Of a stretch of 64,000 nt of DNA, positions 29,900 to 43,499 are shown one piece after another. Each line of letters opens with the position of its first letter. Position 1 is the stretch's first letter. The DNA is from Acanthosoma haemorrhoidale (lineage: Eukaryota; Arthropoda; Insecta; Hemiptera; Acanthosomatidae). The stretch covers positions 91,471,189-91,535,188 of the forward strand of contig OV884009.1 of NCBI GenBank assembly GCA_930367205.1. The letters run 5' to 3'. Under the pieces are notes generated by a model. The model was not told the origin of the DNA and did not search any database. It saw only the letters and a program-made list of their open reading frames with translations. The position numbers and the translations under genes were made by a program.

Positions 29900-30975
29900 T
29901 CCCTGACCCCATCTCAGGAGTGTGCAGTGCTGGTAATTACGGAAGCCCCATCCTCTATACCGCTGTCCCCTCTACTCCCAATACCTTCTTGGCCACATTT
30001 GCAGATGACACTGCAGTCTTGTCATCACACCCAGATCCCGACATGGCATCCCATAACCTTCCACCATGACGACCCATAACACTTATCAAATTTAATGAAG
30101 CCAAATGCTCCCACATTACCTTCACCCTTTGTCGCAAGACTTGTCCACTAGTTTATTTTAATTCTATTCCTCTCCCTGTATCCAAGACAGTACTGTACTT
30201 AGGCTTCCATCATGACAAACGACTGACCTGGAACCCACATACGAGATAAAAAGACAAGAACTAAACAGACGCTTTGGACAACTGTACAGACTACCTCAAA
30301 GGACATCCCATCTATGAATAGAAAATAAACTACTAATCTACAAAGTTATACTTAAGCCAATCTGGACATACGGAATAGAGCTATGGGGAACAGCAAAAAA
30401 GGTCGAACATCAAGCGTATCCAATTCTTTCAATCAAAAGTCCTGAGAACAATAGTAAATGCCCCTTATTATGTCAGCAACAAAACCCTTCATAAATATCT
30501 TAATATACCCTACATTCTAGAACTCATCCCTTCCAAGTTTATGAAATTCCACGGTAGCCTTTCCAACCACCCTAATCCTGTAGCACAGTCATTGCACTGC
30601 GCCACTCATCCCTATAATCCTCCTCGGAGACTGAAACGGCAGTGGTCTCGTGACCTGCTATAAACGCGTGACAGTGAGAGTCCTGGCAATGGCCAGTTTC
30701 TCCAATCATGTCCTGAGCGTCTGTGGCTCTCTCGCGCTTGGCCAGCCTCTACTGGCTAGTATCTGGGGGCGCGGCTGACGGAGGAACTCGGGGGACTTCC
30801 CAAGACTCCGGTTTCTCTGCGCATTAGGATTTGGGAGGTCTCTGGGCTATCTGTAAATATTGTATAAATGAGCGAGTGAATGATGAACTGTAAATATGGT
30901 ACGAATAAGAGCATTTATCTTAATTACTTATTGCATTATAAAAGGCAGATTGTAGCACAATAAAGGAATATAAAA
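29900..30975 (+). pseudogene. Jockey-like LINE, 5'-truncated ORF2 and 3' UTR
   Basis: The RT domain begins in the palm with text like GSPILYTAVPSTPNTFLATF, then FADDTAVLSSHPDPDMASHN (29997-30055, the catalytic FADD box). Frameshifts follow, with CSHITFTLCRKTCPL, DKRLTWNPHTR, then KPIWTYGIELWGTAKK, and the end HPYNPPRRLKRQWSRDLL and a stop at about 30660. The 3' UTR continues with gagcgtctgtggctctct and ends near cacaataaaggaatataaaa. This is the longest copy of the family in the window and a typical 5'-truncated dead LINE insertion. Jockey-clade assignment is from memory of ORF2 motifs. Confidence 0.8.
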
Positions 30976-33499
30976 ATTACGGAAACTCATACAAAACAGT
31001 CATTTAGATCGACATCGAAACGGGTCAGTTAATTGTTTGATGCATTATACTTACCTAACGTTTGTTTACGTTAGGATAAAAATAAACGGTGTAACTAGAT
31101 GTCTCGTTTTCCTGGAAAGTTTACATTAACAGATCGGTTCAAGACGGCTAAGGAATCTTTGCCGGTTCCTGGAAATGAGTGAATTTGACTCTGTGGTTTC
31201 AATTTGTGCAAAGCGTATCAGGCAAAATTCTTGGTTCCAAGTCCTTTATTCGAAACCTTCACTTGACTGGTTGAGTATCGCCACTATATGGAAATACGAC
31301 CAGTCATCACTATTTACTAATAGGGTTTCCAACAGGCATTATTCAATGAATAAAGTTTGATTTACTGCAGTACATTCAATATCATTGTATTTCAGGTATA
31401 TTTCCTTTCCGCGTCCAGTGGCGTGCCCGTGCTAGGTTTGTTATGAGATTTATGGTTAATTGTGTGTCCTAGCGTGACTGCCTGGACGGCAGAGGAGGAG
31501 TGATTTGTGAAGTCCCTGTGGCACTGAGTGTAATTTGATTACTGGTAAAAAAAATGACATATCTCCAAAATGTTTGAACTGGTGCCAAGGATAAAAAAAA
31601 GATTTTGGTCGTGTAGTATTCGAGATACTGAAATTGTAGCCTTTTGGAATTTAAGATTTAGTTACATAGATATGACAGAGAAAATGAATTACATGAGTTG
31701 AATCATGTCAGTTACAAATCACGCTCTAACTTACTTGTAACTTTCTTGACGGTCCGTAGATCCCCTCATTGCGTAGATAGTTTATCTGCAAGGTATTCTT
31801 GATGTGACTCTAGCAGTCTATATAATTTTGGCAAGTGTGTTATACCTGCTAACTCCGTATGCATAGCCATATGTTTATTTTTACTTGCATGACTTTCTTG
31901 TTAATCTCTTTATTTAAGGCAGCTATTTTTTTGAACCGGATAAGTGCTTAAAAAACAAAATAATAACTAAAACAAAACACTGTTTTTTCGATAAACAAAC
32001 TGTTTCGAAAACTACAGGCAGGTTTTCTAGTCGGGATCTTTTTTTCAATCCCATGTGGGTCAGAAAAAGAAAAAAAAAGAAAGGGTTATAAAGTCAAATT
32101 TATTTGTAGTTAGAATCCCACTATTATCGATTATTAACCAAAGAGAAAATATATTTTCGTACAGTGGAATGCAATACGAAAACTACCTGTTTAATAAATC
32201 GTCACGTTGTGCACTCTTCGTTCATTGCGTCTTTTCTAGAGTTTGGCCAAAAAAAAAAAATTTTTTTGGAAGGCCGTCAACTCGTGTAGCTCAGCTAATT
32301 GAGCTCTTTAAAAAGGAATATGGTTATTTATTTTTTATAAAAGAGCAGCTGATAGATACTATACATAGATAGCAGATAATACATAGAACTCATCGAAGGG
32401 AAGCCACTATTACCAATCAACCCCGACTCACCATCTATCTACAAGTTTCACGCCACCTGACACTTCAAGGAAGCTGTTTTACCCTACGACTCCTGAGAAT
32501 GAGCGAACCGGGTGCAACTCGAAAGGACGCATCTCCTCAAAATGCGAGTGGAAAACAGGACATCGTCCAAAGCTAGAAGGGACGGAGATCGGAGACAACA
32601 CGAAAAAGACCAGAACGTGCAGAACCAACCCACTGGGCTCTTGGAATTGAAAGTAAAAGCTAAATTTAGTAGAAATTATTTTACCAAAATTGTAAATTTA
32701 GAAGGTTTAGCTAAATAAAAGTGATATTAACAATTATTGTCATCGGTCGATATTAATGGTGACAAGCTAAAATCTATGTTTCATTTAGTTCTGGACGGAT
32801 TTTTTATATATCCAATTGTAATTGACCATAAAATAATTTCACACAGATTTCAGCTGCTTGTTAATGAAAATGTTTGCATTTTACAGAGCACTGGAAATTA
32901 AAAGATCACTAGTTTTAATAATGTGGGCTATGGACTAGCCAAAATTCTTTTAAGTTTTAAGAAAGCATACCTGATCTGAGCAGTATTGGAGATTATTATG
33001 GTCGATTAGTTAATAATTTACATGTTAATAACAATAATGATAACCCTATTGGTGAATTATTGGTCTTTTAAGACTTTTAAGGTGTCATATTGCCAACTGG
33101 AACTAGGATCATCAAGTGGTTTGCATCATGATATCCTAATATTCTAAATGTTCAAATTTCAACTAAAAATTCATGACATTTAAAACATCTCTGAAAAAAT
33201 AAAAAGATGTATTATTCATTTCGGGATAATAAAACTTATATAACTCAACTGTATACACTGTTGTAATACTGGTGTTGTATGTCAAAGCTCAGTAACAGGG
33301 CTCTATGATAATTAGAAGCTTTGGACAATACCTGAGCCCCCTTCAAAGGCAGGTAGTAAGACCCTGTCACTTTCCTACCACACTCCCCTTAGATGGTCTA
33401 TTGCCGATAACATCCACTATTCCATTTTTCATTTAGGTCAAGTCCCGATCTTGGCGGTATATTTTCTTTTTCCTAGTAATTATCACTATTTATTTTTGT
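30976..33499. other. Intergenic, nothing firm
   Basis: AT-rich. Near 32285 a short GTGTAGCTCAGCTAATTGAGC resembles a tRNA A-arm but has no B box. Near 32498-32640 a GC-richer stretch contains a frame starting MSEPGATRKDASPQNASG that could be the N-terminus of a retroelement ORF1; I could not confirm it. Confidence 0.35.
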
Positions 33500-33845
33500 T
33501 AGTTCAAAATCTTTATTATGATAAAACTACAATCAGCCTTATCGGGCAAAAAGTAATTGCGATCAATGTTCTCATTCATACCATTTTCACAAATCTTCAT
33601 TAACTCGCTCATTGATACAGTATTTAAAAACAGCCCACAGACCTCCATAATCTATATGATTGTCACATTCTTTGTATGCGAAAGAGGAAGCGGGCTCTTG
33701 GGAAGTCCCCCCACGCTCCTCTATCACCCGTGTCACCGTATACGAACCAGTAGAGGCTGACCAAGAGGGCGAGAGCCACAGACGTTCAGGACATGAGTGG
33801 AGGAACTGGCCATTGGCAGGACTCCCACTGGGTGGATAGGTTTCG
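33500..33845 (-). pseudogene. Jockey-like LINE 3' UTR
   Basis: Minus-strand copy of the 3' UTR seen at 30665-30975. Its far end is aaaatctttattatgataaa (plus). It contains acagcccacagacctcc, gggaagtccccccacgc, and gagccacagacgttcagg, and stops at cactgggtggatagg, before any ORF2 sequence. 5'-truncated within the UTR. Confidence 0.8.
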
Positions 33846-35509
33846 ATTTGTAACAATTTCAAATTTTGTAAGAACATCACTGCGAAAATTTAAATGGCGT
33901 TTCATGTTATAATAGTATTCACCTGTAATTCGAGAGGACGGTTAATTAATCATAACACATAATTAGTGTACTCCCTTGAGAATTTTTTTAAAAATAAATT
34001 TACTAATAATCAAAAAAGCATACACCCTAAGAATATTTCACACATAACCTATGCTTCAACAGTATGAAGCTCTGCTTAAATAACCAACAACAAACAATGG
34101 ATACTAACCCTTAGTAATCCCCACCAATCAAGAATTTGCTCTTTCTCAAACTTTATCATATTTCAACAAAACTTTCAACAAGCTTCTGAAAAGTCATTAA
34201 TACAGGTGGAAATTACAGCGGAAATTCTCTCAAAATATACGCTCACAAAAAAACTAAACAACTGTTGGAAAATTAAAATTTTCTGTTTATTTAATTTTAT
34301 TTTTTTTTTTATGTAGAGAAGAGAAGAGATTCATCAATCTATGTATCGAATTCGTTAAAGATATTTTCTGACCCCAGAAAAACTTTTGAACATGTGTAAA
34401 TACAATTTTTTTAATACGACGATCTTTTAATTATTTTAATTGAATTAGTAAATAAGGGTTTTATTAGATTTTTCTTTCGAAATATATCATTATGATATAG
34501 CTATATACAATAAAATGAGAAGGATTACTGTAACATTTAATACCAATTTAGTAGTTCAAGATAAACAGAGAACCTTAGAAGAATTGAAACTACTGATTTC
34601 TTTTAATAGTTCGAAAAACCTATATTCTAGCTACATAAATAAGATAGAGTGAATCTTGAATAATTAGAGGAATATCCGACTAAGCCTTTTGCTGATCGTC
34701 CTCATCCAGTCCTAAACTAAGGTAGCATCTGAGAAGATCTTACAAATTTTAGCTTATTAATTTTTGCCATGACTAAAGGCACATTAAAAATATTTGATGT
34801 TATTAAAAAGATTTGGTAACCATTGACAGGAATAACGTATTTAAAAAGTCCTAAGCAGTGTATTATTTTATGCCAGTCATGTCGTTATTTACATTTTGTG
34901 CATTTATTCTCAAAAAACAAAAATTCAGCCCCTAAAATGTTTTAAAATAAATATTATTGCCGAAAATACAAAGCAGTATTTAATTTAATACAAGCCTGTA
35001 AATATTTCAGCTATTCACATTTTTTTTTTGTATATTTAAATGGTGATTCACCGAGAAAATCTATCTAATTTTATACCCAATACATTTTTTATCTATCTGT
35101 CTGTATGTTTGATACGATAACGCTTTACAACATAATTGAAAATCTACTTGAAGTTTTAAATTGTCACTTCAATAAACGAATTCTCCAGTCATTTGAACAA
35201 AAGTATTTTGATAACGTTTAAGATTTATTAAGCCGCTACTCAGTAGCAATTTATGATTTCAATTTTGTATTATTCCCTGTAACTAAAGTCACATAAAGCT
35301 GTTAATGGAAAAATAACTTTAAATTTATTCCGTAAAATAAAGTTTTGACATATTTAATACGTTCCAGTGATATTTTAGCCGGTGAGTTTTTTGTTAAAAT
35401 AAAAGATTTTTAATTTTTTTTATTGATTAAAATGTCAAGTTTTAGCAAGACAATCATTTAAAATTCCTATAAGTTAATAAAAAACTAAAGTTAAAGTCAG
35501 CTAACCGTA
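33846..35509. other. Intergenic AT-rich, contains repeat Y copy 1
   Basis: About 34545-34745 is homologous to 37520-37830: both have tagttcaagataa, gaaactactgatt, cttttaatag, tttgctgatc and cagtcc-type blocks in the same order. Nothing else recognised. Confidence 0.4.
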
Positions 35510-36290
35510 AAGATCGGTGAGAGTAACCCACCCGTACTCTCACCGATTGTCTTTCTAACCCATTCCCTCTGACTCGTGGAGTTCCTCTAGGAGCCGTTTT
35601 GTCTCCGGTTCTTTTCAGCATGTACATCTGAAATTCTTGGGACAAACTATAAGAAAGCTACAGTAATCGCTTTCGCCGACGACATTGCGGGTCACAGCAG
35701 CAGAATGAGTGCACAAAGAGCTCTTACACAGGCAGAGTCAGTTTGTAACGTTATCAGTGACAGACTGGGCATTTTAAACATCAGTGTAAACGCCGGGAAG
35801 ACCGACTGCGTAATTTTCTCCCTCCAAGAGGGGAAAATACCCTTACCAAAATCTATAGTACAGTCTATAGTATAGCCTAATACTATAGTAGGGCAAGAGA
35901 ACTCACTCTCTCAATGTACTATCTGGGTATAAAAATGGACAAGTATCTCCATTTCTCTACTCATTTTAGTAATAAAATAGAAAAAGTACGACAAAGGTCT
36001 CACCGGCTATCGCACTTGCTAACTTCACCCAACCTGTCGCTTCGTCTCAAACTGATGATCTATAAATGTGTCCTCCGGCCAGCTCTGCTGTACGGTACCC
36101 TGCTATTTACCCACTTGACTGACAATACAGCCAAATGTCTCCAACATTTCCAGAATTGGATCATACGAAAAGTTCTCCGACATACCTCTCTCGAGAGGTT
36201 AAAGAACGCTGATCTGCACCCGTTGCTTGGTGTGCCGTCGGTGGGTGAGTTTATCTGCCGGAGAAGAGGTCCTTTAAGTAACTTTTGATT
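35510..36290 (+). pseudogene. Non-LTR retrotransposon RT relic, second family
   Basis: The plus strand reads RGVPLGAVLSPVLFSMYI (about 35576-35630, the RT motif preceding the active site), then IAFADDIAGHSS near 35666-35702 (the [FY]ADD box), then SVNAGKTDCVIFS. A frame at 35914-36288 continues with YLGIKMDKYLHFSTHF, LRPALLYGTLLF and HFQNWIIRKVLRHTS. These are palm-to-thumb motifs of a Jockey/I-type non-LTR RT, clearly different in sequence from the family at 29900. Stops and frameshifts interrupt it (for example near 35565, 35645 and 35875). No 5' or 3' end is recognisable. Confidence 0.75.
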
Positions 36291-39200
36291 GACTAGTTGA
36301 TACGGTTTCGTTTATAGACACTTGAAAAAATACAATGTAATTAATAGCAGATGTAAAAAATTATTCGGTAAGAATGTAAGTGAAATCTTTTAAAAGAGTA
36401 GAGGAAATATAACGAGGCTACTGATCATTGCTCAATCTATGGTTTTTGTAAGAATTGTCTCATTCGTCAAAACGCTAAGTATTAGAATGAAGAGCGTGTT
36501 CATTGGTGCCTGACAATAGTGAAAATGGAATCATATATGTATTATTTTTTAATCCTACAGAGCATTCATAAGATTCTTGAGAAGGGCAACTATTTTTAGA
36601 GTTAGCCTCCCGCTCCCCTCGGCTTAGGGCAGCCCCTCTTTCCAGTTTCCAGCCTAATGCCTCGCAAAAGGGATTTGTCACAATGTAAAGCAAAAGGTGC
36701 TTAAAGGAGAAAGTATCCTTTGAAAAATAAAAATAAAATATCGCCATGCTTATGCCTGATGGATGGATGAATCGGATGACTTTGTATCGTCTGGTATCGT
36801 TTAGTAAACTTTACATTTCACGGAATGTAAAAGTTTAGTCGAACTAAATAATAACAGTAATTAAACTTTAAAACAAATATGAATTCTCACAAGTAGGAAT
36901 TTTACAATATTAAGTCAATACTTACTTTGAAACATTTTCTCCTAAGCAGTTGTAATCTATTACAGCTAATAAAATAAGTTAAAAACATTATGAAGAAAAT
37001 ACCCAGTCTTCGTCAACACTATTGTTCTACATTGATTAAGTCATGGTGCATAACTACGTAATTATATTTGCTGAATCGCTTAAAATATGTATTAACTATA
37101 CCGATTAGTACACCAAAAATGGTTAGGTGTATGCACAGATCGTGTATTAATTAAAGGTTAATATATATTGAAGGGACCAATGAAATATAGTATAATTAAT
37201 AATCGAAGTAAGGCACTTAAGAATGAGCTGATAACGACGTTTTTTAAAAAAAAGTTTTTTAGCTTTTAATTATAACATACTAGCGAGAGAACATTCTATT
37301 AAGAGACACGAGTGTATCGAAATAACAACTGTATGAAAAAACACATTATTTTTTTACAATCACTCAAAATTTTATTATTTTCGTTTTTACAGCTTTTGTC
37401 TAAGTTTTGGCTAATTCAGGCAGCCTTAGGGCTGTGTATGATGGAAATATTTTCCATCTATGTGAATATTATATGTTATTGGTAAATACAATTACCTTAG
37501 AAGGATAACTCAAACACTTAATAACAATATAATAGTTCAAGATAAGATGTAATTTATAAATTGAATAAAGTTTTCTTATCTTTGTTTGCAACACAGGAAG
37601 AAATTTGAAATTCCAAAAAAAACTTATAAGGAGTGAAACTACTGATTGCTTTTAATAGTACGAAAAGCATATATTCTTGGAAAATTTCCATGGAGAAAGA
37701 AGACAGTCCATAAATACGATAGAGTGATGCTTGTATAATTTAACGAACATCCTTCTATGTATTTTGCTGATCACCCACACCTAGTCCCAAAAATACGGTT
37801 ACATATCTCATATTTTCTAACCCCAGTTATGAAATTGATACTTTTCTACAATCCATTATTTGTAATAATTTGTATTTCCTCTCATTTTGATTCATAATAA
37901 TCTTGAAAATTACTGGTCTGTGTAAAGTAAAAAAAAAAAAGGAACTGTTACTACAACCGTTCCTCATACGTTACTTGCAAGTTAGAAATTATGTGCGATA
38001 CAAAAAAACTAAGGTGTTGACGTAGGCAAATTACCAGCGCGTAGGTGGGCATGCAATTAGCACTCTGCTTTGAAAGATTAACGGTAATTGCACTCAGCCT
38101 GGTGGCCTGACTACCTGAGGCATTCCTTGGAAAAATATGAAGACAGTCTCCCCAATGAATAGTGGGGGAGCCAGCGGTGTCTCAGATTCATCAGAGAGGA
38201 ATTCGGTGGGGGAGGGGGGGATGTTCCCTAGGCATAAACTTAGGCAGATAAAGGATCTCACTCGGAGTCTTATATTTGCTCAGAGCCCCAGATTGATTAG
38301 TCTCTCTCCTTCTCTGTGACAGGAGTTCAGTTCTGTCCGGGGAGTTCTAGAATATTCTAGACTAGTACACGAGCCGATACTGGACACAAAGGAAATAATC
38401 TTCCTATGTCTTCACAGAAATTCTGGTATCAGTTTGTACTAGTCTACCTCTATGCATACATAATCAACAGCTTCTCAAAAATAACCTCCCCTCTCAGATT
38501 GTATCACTTTGCAACTGTAAGTTTACGAGCTCAATTTCTTTTCATAATCATCATACAAAAATGTTCTATGAATGAAATTTGAAAATTAACTAAATGGTAA
38601 TTGGCCACACATGGTATGATTAAAATGAGCCATGAAAGTGGTTGAAACTTCAGTGGAAAATCCAAAGTAATATTTACAAAATTTTAATAAAAAAAATAGC
38701 TTTTGAAATCGTTTTGAATAGTGTTAAATACGGCATTCTATTTATTGTTTTTGGAAATTTTCGAGTATCTTTTTACTTAATGCTAACCATAGCATCATAC
38801 CATAACTTTGACTATACGTAATGTGCTGCTAACCATTGGAAAATGTAGAGTGTAAAATCTTGTATAGCTATAGACCATAAGGAATCTTGACATAACGGGA
38901 CTGACTTTTGCACGTTTAATTTTTGTTATCATGTTTCTCGCTATTGTATTCTAATTCCAATCTAATATACATAGTTTTAAGTGTATTTAAATCCTTTTTA
39001 TGATTACGTATTGATTAAATCTATTTAAATACCTCTATGTTTGAATTTATTTCCTTGTAGTCAGGCAAAATACAGCATGTTCTTTTTTTTCGTATAATTC
39101 CTTTAATTCTTCTTCACATCCTCTCTATTGAGGTCTTACACTTACAGGTAATATTAGTCATTATTAGAAATTTTAACAAGACTATATGAGCCACAAAACA

Positions 39201-40170
39201 TGAAGAGCTCAATTGTACGAGCACAAACCGGAAAATTGAGCATCGACAGGAGAAGATAATAAGGGTTCTATAGATGTATTTTCAGAAGCTTCTGGCAAAT
39301 GCATTCACACTTAAATTTTATTACCGGAAACAAATTTTATTACAAAGGTTTATTTCCATTAAATAGTATTAAGTCATTACATTATTGGACAAATGTTTGG
39401 CTTATTGTTATTATTTAACCATCAGTTGTTTCTTTTAGGCATGACAGATAAAATCAATAAAAATTCATTGTTTTAAATTAATTAATGGGAGTTGAATCTA
39501 ATTAGGCTTTCTAAAAAGTACTTTATATTTTGTTTGCATTAAAAAACAGAGATTTGAGACTTTATCAACTATTTAAATACATAAATTAATATAAGTTAGT
39601 ACGGTGCTCAAATTGGTCATTTACTAATGAACTTTTTGTCTAAGTCAATTTTTTAATTGATTTACTCAAATTATGCTAGAATATGTGTACGTCAAGGAAC
39701 GCATAAGTGGTTAACTTTAACACGATTCTTGTACTACCCTCCTAGATTTATAATAATATATTAAAATTAATTCGGAATATAAATAAGTTTGCGACATCAA
39801 GTTTGAGTGGGATTTCTACCCGGAGGTATCAAATTATTCTTCGCTTGCTCTCGTTCCATCCTAAACGGAACCACGGACTCCGAACGCCTCAGCTCAAGCC
39901 AACTCACTTTTACAAGCCTTTATGTCGCCTCTTTTATTTTATACTGTTTTTACGATCTTGGTTTATATAGACCAGACGTGCGCTCGACGTGTTTTGCATA
40001 TTGTTCTAACAAAGCGCCACCGCAGACAAGTATTTGTCGGTTTATTGAAATGAAACACCAGCAATATGATAACATTAAAAGTCATTTACATATTGAATGT
40101 ACCCGGTTGAATGTATCCGGTTACATTTTAAAGTTACTGAAATTTTTTTACCACAGATTATGATCAATAT
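36291..40170. other. Intergenic, contains repeat Y copy 2
   Basis: About 37520-37830 is the second copy of repeat Y. About 38040-38350 is GC-richer with a 60-codon plus frame (38137-38319) rich in Ser and Gly, not recognised. A 118-codon plus frame at 39807-40163 begins in a GC-richer stretch and has no known motif. The rest is AT-rich. Confidence 0.35.
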
Positions 40171-40290
40171 ATGACCCGTTTATTTTGAAAGTGGCCTAAG
40201 TCCATTTATACTTAAATTGTACATGTAGCCACTGGCAACCGGAAATAATTGACAAATGGACTCAGGCCACTTTCAAAATAAACGGCTCAT
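40171..40290. repeat. 38-bp inverted repeat with 44-bp loop
   Basis: Arms at 40171-40208 and 40253-40290 are reverse complements with 3 mismatches in 38 (core ccgtttattttgaaagtggc). Folded, they give a long, nearly perfect stem. This could be a miniature inverted-repeat transposon, a fold-back remnant, or a hairpin RNA precursor. No target-site duplication is evident. Confidence 0.85.
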
Positions 40291-41077
40291 ATAATTCATA
40301 TGTATAAGAAACACAAAGTGAATGGTCTGTAAAAATATATGTATTTGTACATTACTCGTATTGTTGGCTTTGGTTTTTTTTTTCTGTTTTAATTAGTTGA
40401 GAAAAAATTTATTTTTTCTATGGGCAATTTACTATGAAATAAATCAGGAGCAAAATACTTAAATAGCTGTATCGCGATTTGAGGAACCTTGAAATTTGAT
40501 ATAATAAAACCGATTTCACTACTGTTATGGCAACACATACATAAAGTCATGGACGGTGTTTTTCATCTCAGTTTGAGTGAAATTACCCTCCATTTTGCTT
40601 GGAAAATAATTGTAGTAAATTACACTGGATGAAGCAGCAACACCTGGTTTAAATTTCTTTTAGAAATTTCATGAAGAAATCAAGATTTACGTAATTAATC
40701 AAGCTGTAACTAGCGAGCGTTATACCGTGTTATTACATCGTTGAGCACACGAGGAGTAATATATGAACAATTCCATAACGGTTGAGAGAATAGGATATAG
40801 TTCGAAATTCATGGGAACTCCAAACTCAATCATAAAATAACCTACCGTTTGTATACTGGACAGCTGCCGTTTCATTGTGTAAGCGGAATAAATCAGTAGC
40901 GGTCGTTCGGGCGCACCGCATATACCATTTTGCAAGACCGGGCGGTTGTGCACTATGAGACCTTCTCCCCCTTGCTGCCTAGGTCCCATTGCATTTAGAA
41001 CTAAACAGATTATTGGCTAGGCAACACGTGTCCACTTAGTGCCTGTTAGATTTTAGAGCTGATATTAGACACCATAC
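40291..41077. other. Intergenic, nothing recognised
   Basis: A minus frame at 40720-40989 (89 codons) overlaps a GC-richer patch near 40890-40990 but shows no motif I recognise. Confidence 0.4.
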
Positions 41078-41215
41078 GCGTAAATCATCCTTTAATAACC
41101 AACCCCTAGCTTTCATAACATTCTTCTATCAAATGATTACTACAGGTAAGTGACTAAAGTAGATCATCAGATGTTAAGGCAAGTAAATATTTTTTGCACG
41201 AAATTTTCAGTACTG
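41078..41215 (+). repeat. Dispersed repeat X, copy 2
   Basis: Matches repeat X blocks gcgtaaatcatcctttaata, atgattactacaggtaag and gatgttaaggcaagtaaat. The homology ends just before the 5' side of the LINE ORF1 relic that follows. Confidence 0.5.
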
Positions 41216-41356
41216 CGCCTGCGCTAACTATATAAAGTCGTTTTCGTATCACTCTGCAGCTAACTGTTTTTTTGTTACCATTCGTAGGAAGTGCCTAGTT
41301 CGTAGAACTGTTTCAACCGACCCTTGGGTGAACTGTTCGCGGAGGACTGTCTATAG

Positions 41357-42025
41357 GTGAGTGGGAAGAGAAGCCGTGGACAGTATTGCCAAGTGAGCAT
41401 ATACCGAGCAATTATAAAATACTTGGAACAAACTTATGCCGACTTCAATACCTACCAACTAAAGCAAGAAAAATCGCTGCAGGTGGTGATTAGAAACCTG
41501 CATCCCACAACACCAGCGGACGAGATGGAAAAGGAGCTCTTAAGTTTAGATACAAGGTTCCCCAAATTACGAATGTGCTCCGTAAAGAAAGGCAAGAAAA
41601 TGACACAAGTATCAAGACACCATTCACCTTATTCTTTGTGGATCTAGAGCAAACAACTGGAGTGGAAAAAATCTACGAGCTTACCCACTTGTATTACACA
41701 AGAATACAGGTCAAAACCTTATCCCAAACGGGACATCGTCCAATGCCATAATTGCCAGGCATATGGGCACACAACTTCGTACTGCCACCACCCTCCCAGG
41801 TGTGTAAAGTGCAGTGGGCAGCACAAAAGCGAATTGTGCAAAAATCCCCTAAAATCACCTGCTGTATGCGTACTCTGCCAGCAAGGCCATCCGACCAACT
41901 ACAAGGGCTTTGAAGTTTATAGAATTCTGAAGTCCAGGAGCGAACAACGTCGTCGGCCAGAAAAAGAGAAGCCAGTCAACGGTAGCTCAAGAAGCGCCCC
42001 CGCCAGAAATCTTTATTTTTACTGA
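41357..42025 (+). pseudogene. LINE ORF1 (Gag-like) with zinc knuckles, frameshifted
   Basis: A frame at 41357-41647 begins MSGKRSRGQYCQVS and reads VVIRNLHPTTPADEMEKEL, the conserved block before the knuckles in Jockey-clade ORF1. After a frame change around 41620-41720, another frame (to 42025) carries VQCHNCQAYGHTTSYC, then PRCVKCSGQHKSELC, then VCVLCQQGHPTNYKG: three CCHC-type knuckles in the canonical order for nucleic-acid chaperone ORF1 proteins. The C-terminal part ends near FYF and is truncated. ORF2 does not follow. Upstream, 41215-41356 may be its 5' UTR. Strong family match, dead copy; which LINE it belonged to is unclear. Confidence 0.8.
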
Positions 42026-43499
42026 TGCCGTTCGGAACCGAGAGCAGTCACAGGTATTGCCCACTCCTCCTCCGCAAGTTCTAAATTATAAATTGATATT
42101 TTATAGACAATTAAAACTTGCTCGAACATTCTTCATTTTTTTTCTTGGAATGTTTATTTATTTTTGTGTTTCAAAGGTTTCTTTAACTGTAGCAAAAAAA
42201 AAAATTCAAGCCAAAATAATAATAAAATTGTTATATTAATAACAGAAATTTATATAAGAACAAAATATAAGAAATTATCGGTAGAATTTTATAATTTTTT
42301 TATGTATTGTTATGTTCCATCATAAAGAAATGCTGAGAATGATTTAGTTTTTTTTAATGGAATAGATTGGATTACAGAATCCACAATTCAGGCTGTGAAG
42401 AGTGATTGATTGAGACTGGCTCTGAATTGTTTGGACAAGTTGCCATTGGTGGAGGTAGGGCTCACCTACCCTTGCAGCCACCAACCGCCTAAGTAACTTC
42501 AGCCCCTTCGACATTGGATCTGCCCTAATTATTCCCTTTATAGCTCAGACTGGAGTTGCGGTCGCACTTAGCTGCTCTGTTATTATACCTACTTAACACA
42601 TGTGAGATTTCGCCCTCATATTTTGTCAATTTTGTATGAATAATTCTTCCAAGTTCAATATTGCTAAAAAGGCAATAAATATCCGTCATTTGAAATCAAA
42701 CTTTCATTCCATTACAGTTAACTCTAAGTACTGTAAATGAAACGGGAAAAAACACTTTAGTCTTGGAAATCGTCCCCAAAAAATAGTGTATATATCTCCC
42801 CCCAAGCCTCCGTGCACTAAATAAAAGTGAGAAACCTCTGCTTGGCATGTGGACCTGGTGTGCCACCGTTATCTTGGCCGGCTTCTGGGATGTCCCCGAG
42901 TTTGAGTAAGTACTGCTAGTCTCTACTAGACAACGCATACCAAGACCACAAGGCATTGATGACCACTGGTTTCAGTCCTGCTGATAAAAACAAATCGATT
43001 CATATGACATGAAATACTATTACATTATAACTAACAATGGACATGTGTATATGCGCATGACTTCAATGAACCAACTGCATATAACTGAAACAAAAACCAC
43101 AAATGAACAGAAGTGTATTACCAGGGGGGTACCGTAAAAGGTTTATGGGTTATATTAAAAAAAATTATGCTTAAAGTTAATGAATGACAAATAAAAAGAT
43201 TAATAATAACGAATAAAACCTTGTTAGATTGGAGAGGAAAAGTCTTTACTCTCAGGCTTGGTAAATTAATTGAAGTATTTTTTGCAAAAATTATATTTAT
43301 TTATATTGAGCTAATTCAACATAATACTTGAGGAAATCCCTGAAATGTATACTTATTGTTTCTCTACTTTTTATTTTGTGTATATATGTTACAAAGTTAA
43401 TAATTGAAAAAAACTCATCCCTTCAAAGCAAGCTTCATGTCGCAATTGTCCTTAACCTTATACCCTTAAGATTTTCCTAAATTCAGTAAACATTGTAAA
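42026..43499. other. Intergenic, nothing firm
   Basis: About 42380-42570 and 42770-42960 are GC-richer patches without readable coding motifs. The remainder is AT-rich. Confidence 0.35.

Noticed and set aside
29416..30137. Several 60-90-codon minus frames
   Set aside because: No motifs; those beyond 29955 are antisense to the LINE FADD-box region.
32282..32320. tRNA gene (GTGTAGCTCAGCTAATTGAGC)
   Set aside because: It resembles a D-arm/A box, but no B box or acceptor pairing follows within 80 bases.
35454..35645. 63-codon minus frame with Arg-rich text
   Set aside because: It is antisense to the RT motif RGVPLGAVLSPVLFSMYI of the LINE relic on the plus strand.
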